Origin: Chitinophaga pinensis
Lineage (GTDB): Bacteria > Bacteroidota > Bacteroidia > 2-12-FULL-35-15
Length of the DNA stretch: 57,125 nucleotides
Assembly: GCA_945885475.1 (NCBI GenBank)
Contig: CAMCYR010000019.1
Coordinates: forward strand, 1 to 57,125
Direction: 5' to 3'
Made by a program: the position numbers and the translations under genes. The notes beneath the pieces were generated by a model. That model saw nothing but the letters and a program-made list of their open reading frames with translations. It was not told where the DNA came from and did no database searches. Positions 18,683 through 28,522 of the stretch are shown here, piece by piece (positions within the stretch are counted from its first letter, which is position 1; every line of letters starts with the position of its first letter).

Positions 18683-19945
18683 CTATCTTAGTTTTAATGT
18701 TACAATCGTTAAGACAGCGAGCATAATTCCGATGATCCAAAAACGCGATACAATTTTGGATTCATGCATTCCTAATTTTTGATAGTGATGATGCAAAGGC
18801 GCCATTTTAAAAAGTCTATTTTCACGTGCGTATTCGATTCCGAAATTCTTTTTCATTCTTTTGAAATAAGCAACCTGAAGCATTACAGAAACATTTTCAA
18901 CCAGAAAAACTCCGCATAGAATTGGCACAAGCAATTCTTTACGAATCGCGATTGCAAAAACGGCTATGATTCCACCCAAGGCCAAACTGCCGGTATCGCC
19001 CATAAAAACCTGGGCAGGAAAAGAATTATACCAAAGGAAACCAACACATGCTCCAACAAATGCAGCAATAAAAATTACCAGTTCACCAGAATTGGGGATA
19101 TACATAATATTCAAATAATCAGCGAACACAGTATTGCCGGAGACATAAGCTAGGATGCCCAGAACGACACCAATAATAGCAGAAGTGCCGGTAGCCAAAC
19201 CATCTATTCCATCGGTAATATTAGCTCCATTTGAAACTGCAGTAACAATGAGGATCACAAAAGGAATAAAAATGATCCAAGCCCATTTCTCATAACCGTC
19301 TCCTAAAAACGAAAGAAGAGAGGAATAATCAAATTCATTATTTTTCACAAATGGAATCGTCGTTTTCATCGACTTTGTTGCATCTTCAGAATAAATTGCG
19401 ATTTGAGTGTTTTTTTCGGAAGTACTAATAACATCCATCGTTGGAATTTTACCAGCAAAAATTTTTTCCTTAACGACCACTTCATCATTGCAATAAAGTG
19501 TGATACCAACAATAAGTCCGATACCAATTTGTCCGAGCACTTTAAACTTTCCAGCAAGACCCGCTTTATTTTTTTTGAAAACCTTAATATAATCATCTAA
19601 AAAACCGATTGCCCCAAGCCAAACTGTAGAAAGCAGTAATAAAATAATATAAACATTATGAAGTTTCGCAAACAACAATGTTGGGACAACAATCGCTGAC
19701 AGGATAATTAATCCGCCCATAGTGGGTGTACCTTTTTTCTCTAATTGCCCGTTCAAACCAAGATCACGAACGGTTTCACCAACTTGTTTCCGATGAAGTA
19801 AACTGATGATTCGTTTTCCAAACACCAATGAAATCAGAAGCGATCCAATCAGAGCCATTGCAGCACGAAAAGATATATACTGAAATACACCGGCTCCCGG
19901 AACATTAAATTGTTTGTCTAAAAAATCGAATAAATAGTAGAACAT
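18683..19945 (-). CDS. mraY: phospho-MurNAc-pentapeptide transferase MraY
   Basis: MraY is an inner-membrane enzyme that moves phospho-MurNAc-pentapeptide onto undecaprenyl phosphate to make lipid I. Family motifs are [10 protein letters not shown] near residue 70, [20 protein letters not shown] near 115-135, [13 protein letters not shown] in the middle, and [11 protein letters not shown] and MAPLHHHYQ toward the end. At 420 residues it is about 60 longer than E. coli MraY. The extra part is an insert after about residue 165 (the [20 protein letters not shown] region), a feature I associate with Bacteroidota. It sits 15 nt after murE and abuts murD. Confidence 0.97.
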   Translation of the reverse strand: MFYYLFDFLDKQFNVPGAGVFQYISFRAAMALIGSLLISLVFGKRIISLLHRKQVGETVRDLGLNGQLEKKGTPTMGGLIILSAIVVPTLLFAKLHNVYIILLLLSTVWLGAIGFLDDYIKVFKKNKAGLAGKFKVLGQIGIGLIVGITLYCNDEVVVKEKIFAGKIPTMDVISTSEKNTQIAIYSEDATKSMKTTIPFVKNNEFDYSSLLSFLGDGYEKWAWIIFIPFVILIVTAVSNGANITDGIDGLATGTSAIIGVVLGILAYVSGNTVFADYLNIMYIPNSGELVIFIAAFVGACVGFLWYNSFPAQVFMGDTGSLALGGIIAVFAIAIRKELLVPILCGVFLVENVSVMLQVAYFKRMKKNFGIEYARENRLFKMAPLHHHYQKLGMHESKIVSRFWIIGIMLAVLTIVTLKLR

Positions 19946-19960
19946 TGCTTGTATGGTTTA

Positions 19961-21424
19961 TTATTTTTCAAATAATTTTAAATTTTCCTGCAACACCAAC
20001 ATGTCATCAAAATCGTGCTTTACTCCTTTTGTTTCCTGGTACTTTTCATGTCCTTTACCAGCGATCAAAATAATATCACCCGGCTTGGCGTAAGAACAAG
20101 CTGTTTTTATTGCTTCACTTCTATCCGTAATAGAAATCGTTTTTTTAGTGTTTACTGCATCAACACCTTGTTGCATTTGTTTGATGATTGCAGCCGGCTC
20201 CTCGCTTCTAGGATTATCGGAAGTCAGGATAACTTTATTACTTAAGTCGCAAGCGATCTTAGCCATAATCGGACGTTTCGCAGCATCTCTATCACCGCCA
20301 CATCCAACAACAGTTATTACTAGCTCATTACCCGTTCTGATATCAGAAATTGTTTTCAGAACATTTTGAAGGGCATCCGGAGTATGCGCATAATCAACAA
20401 TTCCAATAATTCCATTGTCCGTGCGGATGTATTGAAATCGGCCTTCAACAGAAGAAAGAGAACTTAAAGTTGTAAGAACATTTGTTTTATCTTCTTTCAA
20501 CAAAACTGCAGTTGCGTATACAGCCAATAAATTGTAGGCATTAAAACTGCCGATAAGTTTACTCCACACTTCCTGATTATCAATGTTCAAAAGCAAACCG
20601 CTAAACTGATTTTCAACAACCTTACATTTAAAATCCGCCATGGAACGTAGGGAATACGTTTTCTTTATTGCTTTAGTATTCTGCAACATCACCTCTCCAT
20701 TCGCATCATCCTTATTTGTAAGTGCGAAACTGTTACTTCCCAGCACATCAAAAAAACGTTTCTTGGCCTTGATGTAAGCGTCAAATGTTTTATGATAATC
20801 TAAATGATCGTGCGTAATGTTTGTAAAAACGCCACCAATAAAACTTATTCCATTGATACGATTCTGAACTACAGCATGTGAACTGACCTCCATGAAACAA
20901 TGCGTACAACCCTTCTCTAGCATTTGACGAAGCAATGCATTTAATTGTATTGCATCCGGTGTTGTATGTGTTGAAAGAAGTATATCGTTGTTGATTTGAT
21001 TTTTGACAGTAGAAAGTAAACCGACTTTATAACCTAATTTTTTAAATAAATTAAAAAGTAAGGTAACGGTCGTTGTCTTTCCGTTTGTTCCGGTAACACC
21101 AACCAGTTTTAATTTCTCGGAAGGATTATCATAAAAATTAGAAGCAACAATGCCCAATGCCGCGGAAGAATCCAACACTTTCACGTAGGTTATTTTCTCA
21201 TTTAGTTCTGCAGGAAATTCTTCACACAAAACAGCAATAGCGCCCTTAACAATAACATCGTTGATATAAACATGTCCATTACTTTGAGTTCCCTTTACAG
21301 CAATAAATAAACTATCTTTTTCAATATTACGTGAATCGAAGGTCAGAGAAGTAATTGCGAGATTGGTAGAACCAACCACTTCAACTATTCCTGCTTTGTA
21401 TAATATATCTTTTAATAATTTCAT
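19961..21424 (-). CDS. murE: UDP-MurNAc-tripeptide synthetase MurE
   Basis: MurE adds the third residue of the stem peptide. The ATP loop GTNGKTT is at residues 112-118 of the chosen start. The motif SDNPRSEEPAAI near residue 400 contains DNPR, the signature of meso-diaminopimelate-adding enzymes, so the wall should be of the meso-DAP type. AGKGHEKYQ near the C-terminus is also diagnostic. I chose the ATG at 21424, giving MKLLKDILYKAG, because it matches the family start. The frame also has a GTG six codons upstream (21442), which is less likely. It lies about 60 nt after ftsI. Confidence 0.96.
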   Translation of the reverse strand: MKLLKDILYKAGIVEVVGSTNLAITSLTFDSRNIEKDSLFIAVKGTQSNGHVYINDVIVKGAIAVLCEEFPAELNEKITYVKVLDSSAALGIVASNFYDNPSEKLKLVGVTGTNGKTTTVTLLFNLFKKLGYKVGLLSTVKNQINNDILLSTHTTPDAIQLNALLRQMLEKGCTHCFMEVSSHAVVQNRINGISFIGGVFTNITHDHLDYHKTFDAYIKAKKRFFDVLGSNSFALTNKDDANGEVMLQNTKAIKKTYSLRSMADFKCKVVENQFSGLLLNIDNQEVWSKLIGSFNAYNLLAVYATAVLLKEDKTNVLTTLSSLSSVEGRFQYIRTDNGIIGIVDYAHTPDALQNVLKTISDIRTGNELVITVVGCGGDRDAAKRPIMAKIACDLSNKVILTSDNPRSEEPAAIIKQMQQGVDAVNTKKTISITDRSEAIKTACSYAKPGDIILIAGKGHEKYQETKGVKHDFDDMLVLQENLKLFEK

Positions 21425-21485
21425 ACTTTTTTTACGCTTCACTAAATGGATACTTCAGTTTTTTAATAAACCGCAGCGCTTATAA

Positions 21486-23600
21486 TTATATCAGCTGCAA
21501 TACGATCTTTGATCCTTTTACAAACGGTGTTCCTGCAGTTATAGATTGTGAGGCAACGGCACCACTTCCGATAAGCTGAACACGCATTCCATTGTTTTCT
21601 AATAAATACAATACATCCCGAGCGGTCATGCCAAATAGATTCGGAACAATTCCCTTTTTTAATGTTTCTTCTGGAAACTTTGAAGAAAGCGAGACAGAAA
21701 CAGAATCACTCGATATAGCAGAAACCCATTCTGAATTTTCATCATTCGTTTGGTTTTTCACTTTCAATGTTGTCAATACACTTTCGATTTCTTCCTGATA
21801 ACCGCACTTTACTTTAGGAGCAGTAAGAGCATATTTCGGCTGCGTATGATTGATCTCTTTATGAATTTCCAAGCTTGTGGAATATACTTTATCAGCTACA
21901 TCTTTAAAAACCGGACCCGCTACAGAACCACCATAATAAGAATCACCGCTTGGTGCACTAACAACAACAATACATGCATATTTAGGATTATCAGCAGGAA
22001 AATACCCAACAAAAGAAGCTTGATAGGTCATTTTTCCATTTACAATTCCCATTTGAGCTGTTCCCGTTTTACCAGCGATCAAATAATCAGCAGCTCTCAA
22101 ACTTTTTGCTGTCCCATTCGTTACAACACCTTCCATCATTTTTCTTGCTTTCACAACAGTTGCTTTTGAGCAAATCGCAGGATTAATAACTTCCGGTTTA
22201 AAAACTCTAACCGATTTACCTCGATTCATCACTTCCTTTATAAACATCGGACGCATCATTTTACCATCATTTGCAATAGCAGCGTAAAAGTTCAAGATCT
22301 GCAAGGGAGTGATCCTTGTCTCATACCCATAACTGATCCATTGCAAAGAAATCTTAGACCAGGTTTTATCTTTTGTATCTTTTATATAAGGCTTCCCTTC
22401 ACCTGGAATTGGGATATTCAAAGGCTCATTCAAATTCATCTTATACAAGCGGTCAATATATTGCTGGGGCTTTTTTGAATAATAGCGGGAAATAATTTTA
22501 GTAACACCAACATTGGAAGACAATTCAAAAACCTCTTGAACTGTAATTTTACTTTTTACCGGAGGATGAGAATCAGCAACACGTTCGTTGCTGTAATAGC
22601 AAACCCCATTTCCGATATCTACAATCTCATCCAAGCTTACATTATGATCCTCCATTACGGCAACTAATGAAGGAAGTTTAAAAGTAGAACCGGGAACAGT
22701 TGCAGCACCAACAGCATAGTTCAGATTTTCTACATATGTAGAATCTTTCGTACGTTTTAAATTTGCAATTGCCTTTACCTCACCTGTTTTAATTTCCATC
22801 AACACCAAACAACCGTGATCAGCACCATGTTTTTTCAATGAATTCATCAATGAATTTTCAGCCACATCCTGCACATTGATATCTATTGTAGAAACAATAT
22901 CATCACCGTCCTCGGGGTCGATTTCATTATCATCATTTATCGGACGCCAAACATTTCCTGCGATCTTCTGCATCCAACGTTGTCCGCTCTTACCTTGCAA
23001 TACGCTATCAAATGCAACTTCAAGCCCATAGGATTTTCCAGTTCCGTTCTCATTTACTTTTCCGATCGTACGTGCTGCTAAAAACTGGAAAGGGCGTTCG
23101 CGTTTATTCGTTTGCAGATAGACAAAACCTCCACGATTCTTACCTCTGCGAAGAATGGGAAATTTCTTCATTTTCTGCAAATCGGTGTAGGACACATCCC
23201 GATGTAGAACAACCCATCTATCACCGCTTCGTCTAGCTTTCACTAACAATTTCCGATAATCTTTATACGATTTATCTTTAAATAAAGTTGAAAGGCAAAC
23301 AGAAAGCGAATCCACATTATCTTTAAAAAGTTCCTCAGAAATCGCTTCTGTATTTACATCCATTCCTACTTCAAAATAAGGAAGTGAAGTAGCGAGCAAA
23401 CTTCCGTTTGCATCATAGATATTTCCACGAACTGCTTCGATATCAAAAAATCGAGTTGAGAATCTCTCCGCCTGAGCTCTTAGCTCTTCACCTTCAGAAA
23501 ACTGGATGATAAAAATTTTGTAAATAATAGCGACACCGAAGAGGCACATAAAAAAATATATGAGATATACACGCCACAGTATGTCTTTTTTAACTTCCAA
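21486..23600 (-). CDS. ftsI: septal transpeptidase FtsI (PBP3-like) with PASTA domain
   Basis: FtsI is a class B penicillin-binding protein that crosslinks septal peptidoglycan with FtsW. One N-terminal membrane helix lies at about residues 10-33. The dimerisation domain includes RGNIYDANGSLLA (59-71). The transpeptidase motifs are all present: STFK with the catalytic Ser305, SSN at 361-363, and KTGTA from 511. A single C-terminal PASTA domain spans about residues 640-704 (VPNLFGMTARDVLYLLE), which E. coli FtsI lacks but Bacteroidota enzymes often have. The length of 704 residues fits. It starts 5 nt after the ftsL-like gene. Confidence 0.96.
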   Translation of the reverse strand: MEVKKDILWRVYLIYFFMCLFGVAIIYKIFIIQFSEGEELRAQAERFSTRFFDIEAVRGNIYDANGSLLATSLPYFEVGMDVNTEAISEELFKDNVDSLSVCLSTLFKDKSYKDYRKLLVKARRSGDRWVVLHRDVSYTDLQKMKKFPILRRGKNRGGFVYLQTNKRERPFQFLAARTIGKVNENGTGKSYGLEVAFDSVLQGKSGQRWMQKIAGNVWRPINDDNEIDPEDGDDIVSTIDINVQDVAENSLMNSLKKHGADHGCLVLMEIKTGEVKAIANLKRTKDSTYVENLNYAVGAATVPGSTFKLPSLVAVMEDHNVSLDEIVDIGNGVCYYSNERVADSHPPVKSKITVQEVFELSSNVGVTKIISRYYSKKPQQYIDRLYKMNLNEPLNIPIPGEGKPYIKDTKDKTWSKISLQWISYGYETRITPLQILNFYAAIANDGKMMRPMFIKEVMNRGKSVRVFKPEVINPAICSKATVVKARKMMEGVVTNGTAKSLRAADYLIAGKTGTAQMGIVNGKMTYQASFVGYFPADNPKYACIVVVSAPSGDSYYGGSVAGPVFKDVADKVYSTSLEIHKEINHTQPKYALTAPKVKCGYQEEIESVLTTLKVKNQTNDENSEWVSAISSDSVSVSLSSKFPEETLKKGIVPNLFGMTARDVLYLLENNGMRVQLIGSGAVASQSITAGTPFVKGSKIVLQLI

Positions 23601-23605
23601 TGTTC

Positions 23606-24019
23606 TTAATCTATTTTAGGATTTGTCTTAACTATTTCTACTATGATTTTCTTAGGAGGCACCACCGACTCCTTTATTCCTGTGGCTTTTTCAGCCAATG
23701 CTTTTGCAACTTCAGTTTGTTTACTTTTAATTACCAATGAATCTTTCACAACTATATATTGTGTTTTCAATTCTTTTTTTTCGTTTGTCAATCTATTCAA
23801 CTTTCTTACTTGATCGTCATCGTAATATCCCTTTGCGATGTAACAAACCGCGAGAAATGACAAGAAAAAAATGTAGGGTAAATTTTTTAGGGTTGTTTCT
23901 TTAGAAAGAAAACTACCACTTACAACATTCGCAACAGAACGCACAACCTTATTTTCCTTTACAGGCTTTGCGGCTATCGGTTCTTCTACTTTTGTTTGTT
24001 CTTTAAAATTATTTCCCAT
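23606..24019 (-). CDS. FtsL-like cell division protein
   Basis: This 137-residue protein has a basic cytoplasmic N-terminus of about 45 residues, one transmembrane helix (about 47-63, LPYIFFLSFLAVCYIA), and then a charged periplasmic helix with heptad character (about 68-115). That is the FtsL plan, and the position between rsmH and ftsI is where ftsL belongs. FtsL normally forms a coiled coil with a DivIC/FtsB partner and activates FtsWI. The sequence is too divergent for a name by motif alone, so the call rests on topology and position. The C-terminal tail after about residue 118 (VVPPKKIIVEIVK) is not a classical FtsL feature. Confidence 0.8.
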   Translation of the reverse strand: MGNNFKEQTKVEEPIAAKPVKENKVVRSVANVVSGSFLSKETTLKNLPYIFFLSFLAVCYIAKGYYDDDQVRKLNRLTNEKKELKTQYIVVKDSLVIKSKQTEVAKALAEKATGIKESVVPPKKIIVEIVKTNPKID

Positions 24020-24109
24020 TTTTCAATTAACCCCGGCAGACTTCTGCAGATAGTTGTTATATAATTCTTTTCTTTTTTTTCTCTTTAATATTTTTGATCA
24101 GAGCCTTAA

Positions 24110-25006
24110 CTATTTTTTTTCAGCAATTCTCAATTTCGCACTTCTTGCTCTACTATTTTCCTCATTTTCTTTTTCAGATGGTACGATTGGTTTTCGTGTG
24201 ATTTGCGTGAATGGTGTTAAAGGATTTCCATAAAAATCTTTTTCGACATCCCCTTCAAACTTGCCGCTTCTCATGATATTTTTAACCAGACGATCTTCCA
24301 ATGAATGATAAGAAATCACAACCAACCTGCCACCCGGCTTCAACACTTCTAAACTTTGCATCAATAAATCCTGCAACACATCCAACTCTTTATTCACTTC
24401 GATGCGCAATGCCTGAAAAACCTGTGCATAATATTGATTCTCTCTTCCCCGCTTCACACATTTAACGATCATCGTTTTCAGATCATTAACCGTTTCTATC
24501 TGTTTATCTTTTCTATTATGAAAAATCATAGAAGCCAAATAGCCGGCATTTTCAACTTCACCATACAATCTGAAAATGCGTTTCAAATCTTCTTCGCTAT
24601 ACGTATTTAAAACTTCAGCAGCTGTTTGTTTTGCGTTCTGATCCATCCGCATATCCAACTTGGCATCAAAACGAATCGAAAATCCTCTTTCAGCTTCATC
24701 AAACTGATGAGAAGAAACACCCAGATCAGCAAGTAAACCATCAATTGGAAGCGTATCGTACATTTTCAAAAAGTTTTTCAGATATCTGAAATTCTGTTTT
24801 ATGAGTACGAACCTGTCATCATCGATACTATTCTTTACAGCATCATCATCCTGATCAAAAGCATACAATTTTCCAGTTGTCAACTGCTTTAAAATTTCAC
24901 GGGAATGTCCGCCGCCACCAAAAGTGACATCAACATAAACACCCTCAGGATTGATATTCAGCCCATCAATACACTCTTTTAAAAGAACGGGATTATGATA
25001 GTGCAT
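24110..25006 (-). CDS. rsmH: 16S rRNA m4C1402 methyltransferase RsmH (MraW)
   Basis: RsmH methylates N4 of C1402 in the ribosomal P site using SAM. The family start MHYHNPVLLKECIDGL is followed by the SAM loop VDVTFGGGGHS at about residues 25-35, the segment DGLLADLGVSSHQFD near 105 and VVISYHSLEDRLVK near 235. I place the start at the ATG at 25006, giving 298 residues. The frame extends to a GTG at 25039, but the added residues are not part of the family. This start overlaps the end of mraZ by 14 nt. A 90-nt gap separates it from the ftsL-like gene. Confidence 0.96.
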   Translation of the reverse strand: MHYHNPVLLKECIDGLNINPEGVYVDVTFGGGGHSREILKQLTTGKLYAFDQDDDAVKNSIDDDRFVLIKQNFRYLKNFLKMYDTLPIDGLLADLGVSSHQFDEAERGFSIRFDAKLDMRMDQNAKQTAAEVLNTYSEEDLKRIFRLYGEVENAGYLASMIFHNRKDKQIETVNDLKTMIVKCVKRGRENQYYAQVFQALRIEVNKELDVLQDLLMQSLEVLKPGGRLVVISYHSLEDRLVKNIMRSGKFEGDVEKDFYGNPLTPFTQITRKPIVPSEKENEENSRARSAKLRIAEKK

Positions 25007-25478
25007 CTTTGTTATCAGTATTAGAAGGAGCGATTCCACCCATTACATCCTCAGCAAGTTTTTCAAAGTCTGCAGTACCATTATCAATAAATTTCTCGTA
25101 GGCTTTTTTATCCCAAACCTCAATTCGATCACCGGCAGCAGCCATCACAACATTCTTTGTCATGCCAGCAAAAGACATCATATCTTTTGATATCAATAAC
25201 CTTCCGGAAGCATCAAGATCAACTGGAACAACTCCGTAATTGAACATCCGAATAAACTCAACATTCTTCTTAACGAACTTATTCAGCTTATTTACCTCCT
25301 TCACCATTTCATTCCAAGTAGTAATTGGATACAACTCTAATGACTTACTAAAAATACTTCGCTTCATCACAAAACCACCCTTCAGCTCTTTTGTCAACTG
25401 CTTTTTAAAGGCAACAGGAAGCATCACGCGACCCTTCGCATCAGCATTGCATTCGTATACACCAAACAGATTATTCAT
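24993..25478 (-). CDS. mraZ: transcriptional regulator MraZ
   Basis: MraZ is a ring-forming DNA-binding protein of the AbrB-like fold that controls its own dcw operon. Two copies of the MraZ domain are visible, each with the DxxGR loop: DAKGR at residues 13-17 and DASGR near residue 90. The 161-residue length is usual, with a tail of about 15 polar residues at the C-terminus. It is the first gene of the cluster. Three tandem 10-bp boxes sit 39-72 nt upstream of its ATG and are the likely binding site, which would give autoregulation as known in other bacteria. Confidence 0.95.
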   Translation of the reverse strand: MNNLFGVYECNADAKGRVMLPVAFKKQLTKELKGGFVMKRSIFSKSLELYPITTWNEMVKEVNKLNKFVKKNVEFIRMFNYGVVPVDLDASGRLLISKDMMSFAGMTKNVVMAAAGDRIEVWDKKAYEKFIDNGTADFEKLAEDVMGGIAPSNTDNKDALS

Positions 25479-25516
25479 TGCGGTTTAATTCTTTAAAATG
25501 TAAAAATAAAAACAAT

Positions 25517-25550
25517 TTTCCCACTTTTTACCACAATTTACCACTTTGTT
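25517..25550 (-). promoter_or_regulatory. tandem MraZ boxes upstream of mraZ
   Basis: On the minus strand three units of exactly 10 bp follow one another: AAAGTGGTAA, ATTGTGGTAA and AAAGTGGGAA. On the plus strand CCAC recurs at 25521, 25531 and 25541. MraZ from other bacteria binds short G-rich direct repeats (TGGGN or AAAGTG type) at this place with about one-turn spacing. The match in sequence, spacing and position makes this the likely operator of the dcw cluster. No TAnnTTTG box was found nearby. Confidence 0.75.
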
Positions 25551-25771
25551 GAAAACTTTACCATTTTGAACATGCACTTTATTAAAAAAAGAATGAAATA
25601 AAATAGGAAATATTTAGTCGAAAAACGCTCAAAATAGCTGACAACATTAAAAAGTAGAATTTTATATTAAAAGAAATTAAAAGAAAATTTGAATGGTGGG
25701 AGAAAAATGACAGGCTAAGAACTTTTGATTTTGGACCAAAAATGTTTTCATCCGAATTAAAATTGAAAAAC

Positions 25772-25779
25772 TATCTTTA
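25772..25779 (+). promoter_or_regulatory. weak -7 promoter box for pabB
   Basis: TATCTTTA differs from TAnnTTTG only in the last base and ends 3 nt before the GTG start of pabB. If active, the transcript would begin at or next to the start codon. No -33 TTG is seen. Confidence 0.4.
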
Positions 25780-25782
25780 CAT

Positions 25783-27093
25783 GTGCTAAAAAAACAAGAA
25801 TATATACTTTCATCTGCTGACTTAAACATCAATATAGAAGGGTTAAACGACCGCTTTGAACAACTCTGTATTTTTGATTCAAACGAAAGCTTAAACGATA
25901 AAAAATACATTTCATCGTCTGTTCTTATTGCTATTGGGGCCACTGAGGAACTCAGCATCAACGATCCATCAAATGCGCTAGTCAGATTGCAGCAATTTTA
26001 CGATTCAAAAAAAGGCTGGCTTTTCGGATATCTCACCTATGATCTTAAAAATGCGACAGAAATACTTATTTCATCTAACGGCGACAATCAGGAGTTTCCA
26101 TTGCTTCAGTTCTTTGCACCCCAAGTTGTTGTGGAGAAAAGGGCGGAATCTGTTTCTTTTTATTTCGATGATGAATATATTTCCGAAAAGGATGCGAAAG
26201 ACATTGTAGATTTTTGTTTTTCAACTTCAGCTCCTCAAAAAGAGGAAAAGAATGAACAGATAAATATACAGTCAAAAATCTCGAAAGAAGAATACATAAA
26301 CGCTGTAAATAAGCTGAAAGAGCATATTTACAGAGGAGATATTTACGAAATTAATTTTTGTCAGGAATTTTTTGCTGAAAAAGTAGTTTTAAAAACACCT
26401 CTTATTTATAAAAAATTAAATGAAATTTCCGGCGCACCATTTTCAGCCTATTGTAAATTTCAGGAACATTATTTAATGTGTGCAAGTCCGGAACGTTTTC
26501 TGAAGAGAAAATCAGACCGACTGCTCTCTCAACCAATAAAAGGAACAATCAGGCGATCAAAAGATGCAGAAGAAGACGAAGAACTAAAAAAAGAATTATA
26601 CAACAACGATAAAGAAAGAAGTGAAAATGTTATGATTGTTGATCTGGTAAGAAACGACTTATCACGGATCGCGAAAAAAGGAAGTGTTGAAGTTGAAGAA
26701 TTGTTTGGCATCTACACATTTAAACAGGTGCATCACATGATCTCTTCGATAAGTTGCGAATTGAAAGAGACGACAACATTTACAGACATTATAAGAAGCA
26801 TGTTTCCGATGGGATCCATGACCGGTGCGCCAAAAATAAGCGCAATGAAACTGATAGAGGAACACGAAAAAACAAAACGAGGATTATATTCAGGTGCAGT
26901 TGGGTATATTTCTCCTACGGGTGACTTCGACTTTAATGTGGTGATCCGGAGTATATTGTATAATGAAAAAAATAAGTGTCTGTCCTTTATAACTGGAAGT
27001 GCTATCACCGAAAAAGCGGAGGCCGAAAAAGAATATGAGGAATGCTTACTAAAAGCGAAAGCGATGTTTGAAGTTTTAAGCAGCGGTAATTAA
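25783..27093 (+). CDS. pabB: aminodeoxychorismate synthase component I (PabB)
   Basis: PabB converts chorismate to 4-amino-4-deoxychorismate on the path to p-aminobenzoate and folate. The chorismate-binding domain covers about residues 170-430. It carries PIKGT with Lys253, the lysine that marks PabB; anthranilate and isochorismate synthases have Ala there. It also has ENVMIVDLVRNDLSRI, HHMISS, and FPMGSMTGAPKISAM. The start is GTG at 25783, since no in-frame ATG exists near the front and the N-terminal part is needed for the family length of about 436. The glutaminase partner PabA and lyase PabC are not adjacent. It diverges from mraZ. Confidence 0.92.
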   Translation: MLKKQEYILSSADLNINIEGLNDRFEQLCIFDSNESLNDKKYISSSVLIAIGATEELSINDPSNALVRLQQFYDSKKGWLFGYLTYDLKNATEILISSNGDNQEFPLLQFFAPQVVVEKRAESVSFYFDDEYISEKDAKDIVDFCFSTSAPQKEEKNEQINIQSKISKEEYINAVNKLKEHIYRGDIYEINFCQEFFAEKVVLKTPLIYKKLNEISGAPFSAYCKFQEHYLMCASPERFLKRKSDRLLSQPIKGTIRRSKDAEEDEELKKELYNNDKERSENVMIVDLVRNDLSRIAKKGSVEVEELFGIYTFKQVHHMISSISCELKETTTFTDIIRSMFPMGSMTGAPKISAMKLIEEHEKTKRGLYSGAVGYISPTGDFDFNVVIRSILYNEKNKCLSFITGSAITEKAEAEKEYEECLLKAKAMFEVLSSGN

Positions 27094-27147
27094 GCTAAAT
27101 AAATTATAAAACTTTACGAAACATAGGAATTACTGATGCCTATGGTT

Positions 27148-27155
27148 TAAATTTG
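27148..27155 (+). promoter_or_regulatory. -7 promoter box for tilS (TAAATTTG)
   Basis: TAAATTTG fits TAnnTTTG exactly and ends 4 nt before the tilS ATG, so the predicted start of transcription falls on the start codon. No clear -33 TTG is seen. Confidence 0.55.
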
Positions 27156-27159
27156 CAAC

Positions 27160-28503
27160 ATGCTAGATTTATTAAACACATATATCAAAAGCGAAAAACT
27201 TTTTGACTCATCCGATAAAATTTTATTGACGGTGAGTGGCGGAATAGATTCGGTAGCCATGTGCGAATTATTTCACAAAGCAGGACTTCAATTTGGAATC
27301 GCACATTGTAACTTCCAACTGAGGGCTGAAGAAAGTGAAGCAGATGAAACATTTGTTGAAGCCCTTGCAGAAAAATACAATGTCCGGTTTCACTCCGTTG
27401 CTTTCGATACCTTATCCTATTCTAAGAAAAACAAACTTTCTATACAGCAGGCTGCCAGAGAGCTGCGATACAAATGGTTCGAAGAGATCCGTTCACAATT
27501 CAACTACCACTTTATCGCAACAGCCCATCACCGGGACGATTCTGTAGAAACATTTTTCATAAACCTCATCCGGGGAACAGGAATTTCCGGTCTTCATGGA
27601 ATTTTACCGAAACAAGGAAAGATCATCCGCCCTTTACTGTTTAGCTTCAAAGAAGAACTCATTTTGTTTTCTAAAAAGAATAAATTAAAACATCGTGAAG
27701 ACAGCAGTAACGGTTCAGATAAATACCTGAGAAATAAAATCCGACAGCAGCTGATTCCGCTTTTGGAAGAGCTCAACCCAAAAATCAGCCGAACCATTAT
27801 CGATGACATGAAGAGACTGGGGAATGTTGAAAAAATATACAAAAAAGAAATATCCGGAAAGCGTAAAAAAGTCGTATCCGAAGATATGAATTTGATCACG
27901 GTTTCTATAAAAGAACTGAAGCGACTAAATCCTATCGAACCTTATCTTTTCGAATATCTAAATGTATACGGCTTCAACTCTTCGAGCATTGAAGAAATCA
28001 TCGCCTCATTTGATGAGCAATCAGGAAAGCAATTTTTTTCAGCGACACACCGCCTGATAAAAGATAGGGAACACCTCATCATCGAACCCATTGGCATTAA
28101 AAAAACAGCTGAGCCTAAGGAGAAACAAAAAAAACATTCAATTAAAAAAAGTCAGAAAAAAGTTACGATCGAAGATCTTGAAATTTTATTCGGAACTAAA
28201 AAAAAGCTGGAACATATATTAAATAAGAAGTCAAACTGTGCGAACATAGATTACGATAAATTAATATTTCCTTTAGAAATAAGAAAGTGGGAAAAGGGGG
28301 ATACATTCTACCCTCTTGGAATGAGAGGGAAAAAGAAACTGAGTGATTTTTTTATTGACAAAAAACTTTCCCTGAGTCAAAAAGAAAAAATATGGCTATT
28401 GACATCGAATGATGCCATTGTTTGGGTGATTGGTTTAAGAATGGATGATCGATTTAAGATTACTGATAAAACAACCAAAATTTATTTTGCGGAACGGGTT
28501 TAG
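27160..28503 (+). CDS. tilS: tRNA(Ile)-lysidine synthase TilS
   Basis: TilS changes C34 of tRNA-Ile(CAU) to lysidine, using ATP and lysine, so that the tRNA reads AUA. The PP-loop SGGIDS is at residues 26-31, and AHCNFQLR near 48-55 and TAHHRDDSVETFF near 126-138 are family motifs. The C-terminal domain includes IRKWEKGDTFYPLGMRGKKK near 384-403. The full length of 447 residues is present. It follows pabB by 66 nt with its own promoter box. Confidence 0.95.
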   Translation: MLDLLNTYIKSEKLFDSSDKILLTVSGGIDSVAMCELFHKAGLQFGIAHCNFQLRAEESEADETFVEALAEKYNVRFHSVAFDTLSYSKKNKLSIQQAARELRYKWFEEIRSQFNYHFIATAHHRDDSVETFFINLIRGTGISGLHGILPKQGKIIRPLLFSFKEELILFSKKNKLKHREDSSNGSDKYLRNKIRQQLIPLLEELNPKISRTIIDDMKRLGNVEKIYKKEISGKRKKVVSEDMNLITVSIKELKRLNPIEPYLFEYLNVYGFNSSSIEEIIASFDEQSGKQFFSATHRLIKDREHLIIEPIGIKKTAEPKEKQKKHSIKKSQKKVTIEDLEILFGTKKKLEHILNKKSNCANIDYDKLIFPLEIRKWEKGDTFYPLGMRGKKKLSDFFIDKKLSLSQKEKIWLLTSNDAIVWVIGLRMDDRFKITDKTTKIYFAERV

Positions 28504-28515
28504 TTCTTAACTTTG
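28487..28515 (+). promoter_or_regulatory. TTG-N18-TAACTTTG promoter inside/after tilS
   Basis: TTG at 28487-28489 and TAACTTTG at 28508-28515 have the classical 18-nt spacing. The box overlaps the end of tilS and lies 7 nt before the next ATG, leaving almost no leader. Confidence 0.6.
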
Positions 28516-28522
28516 AAATAGT

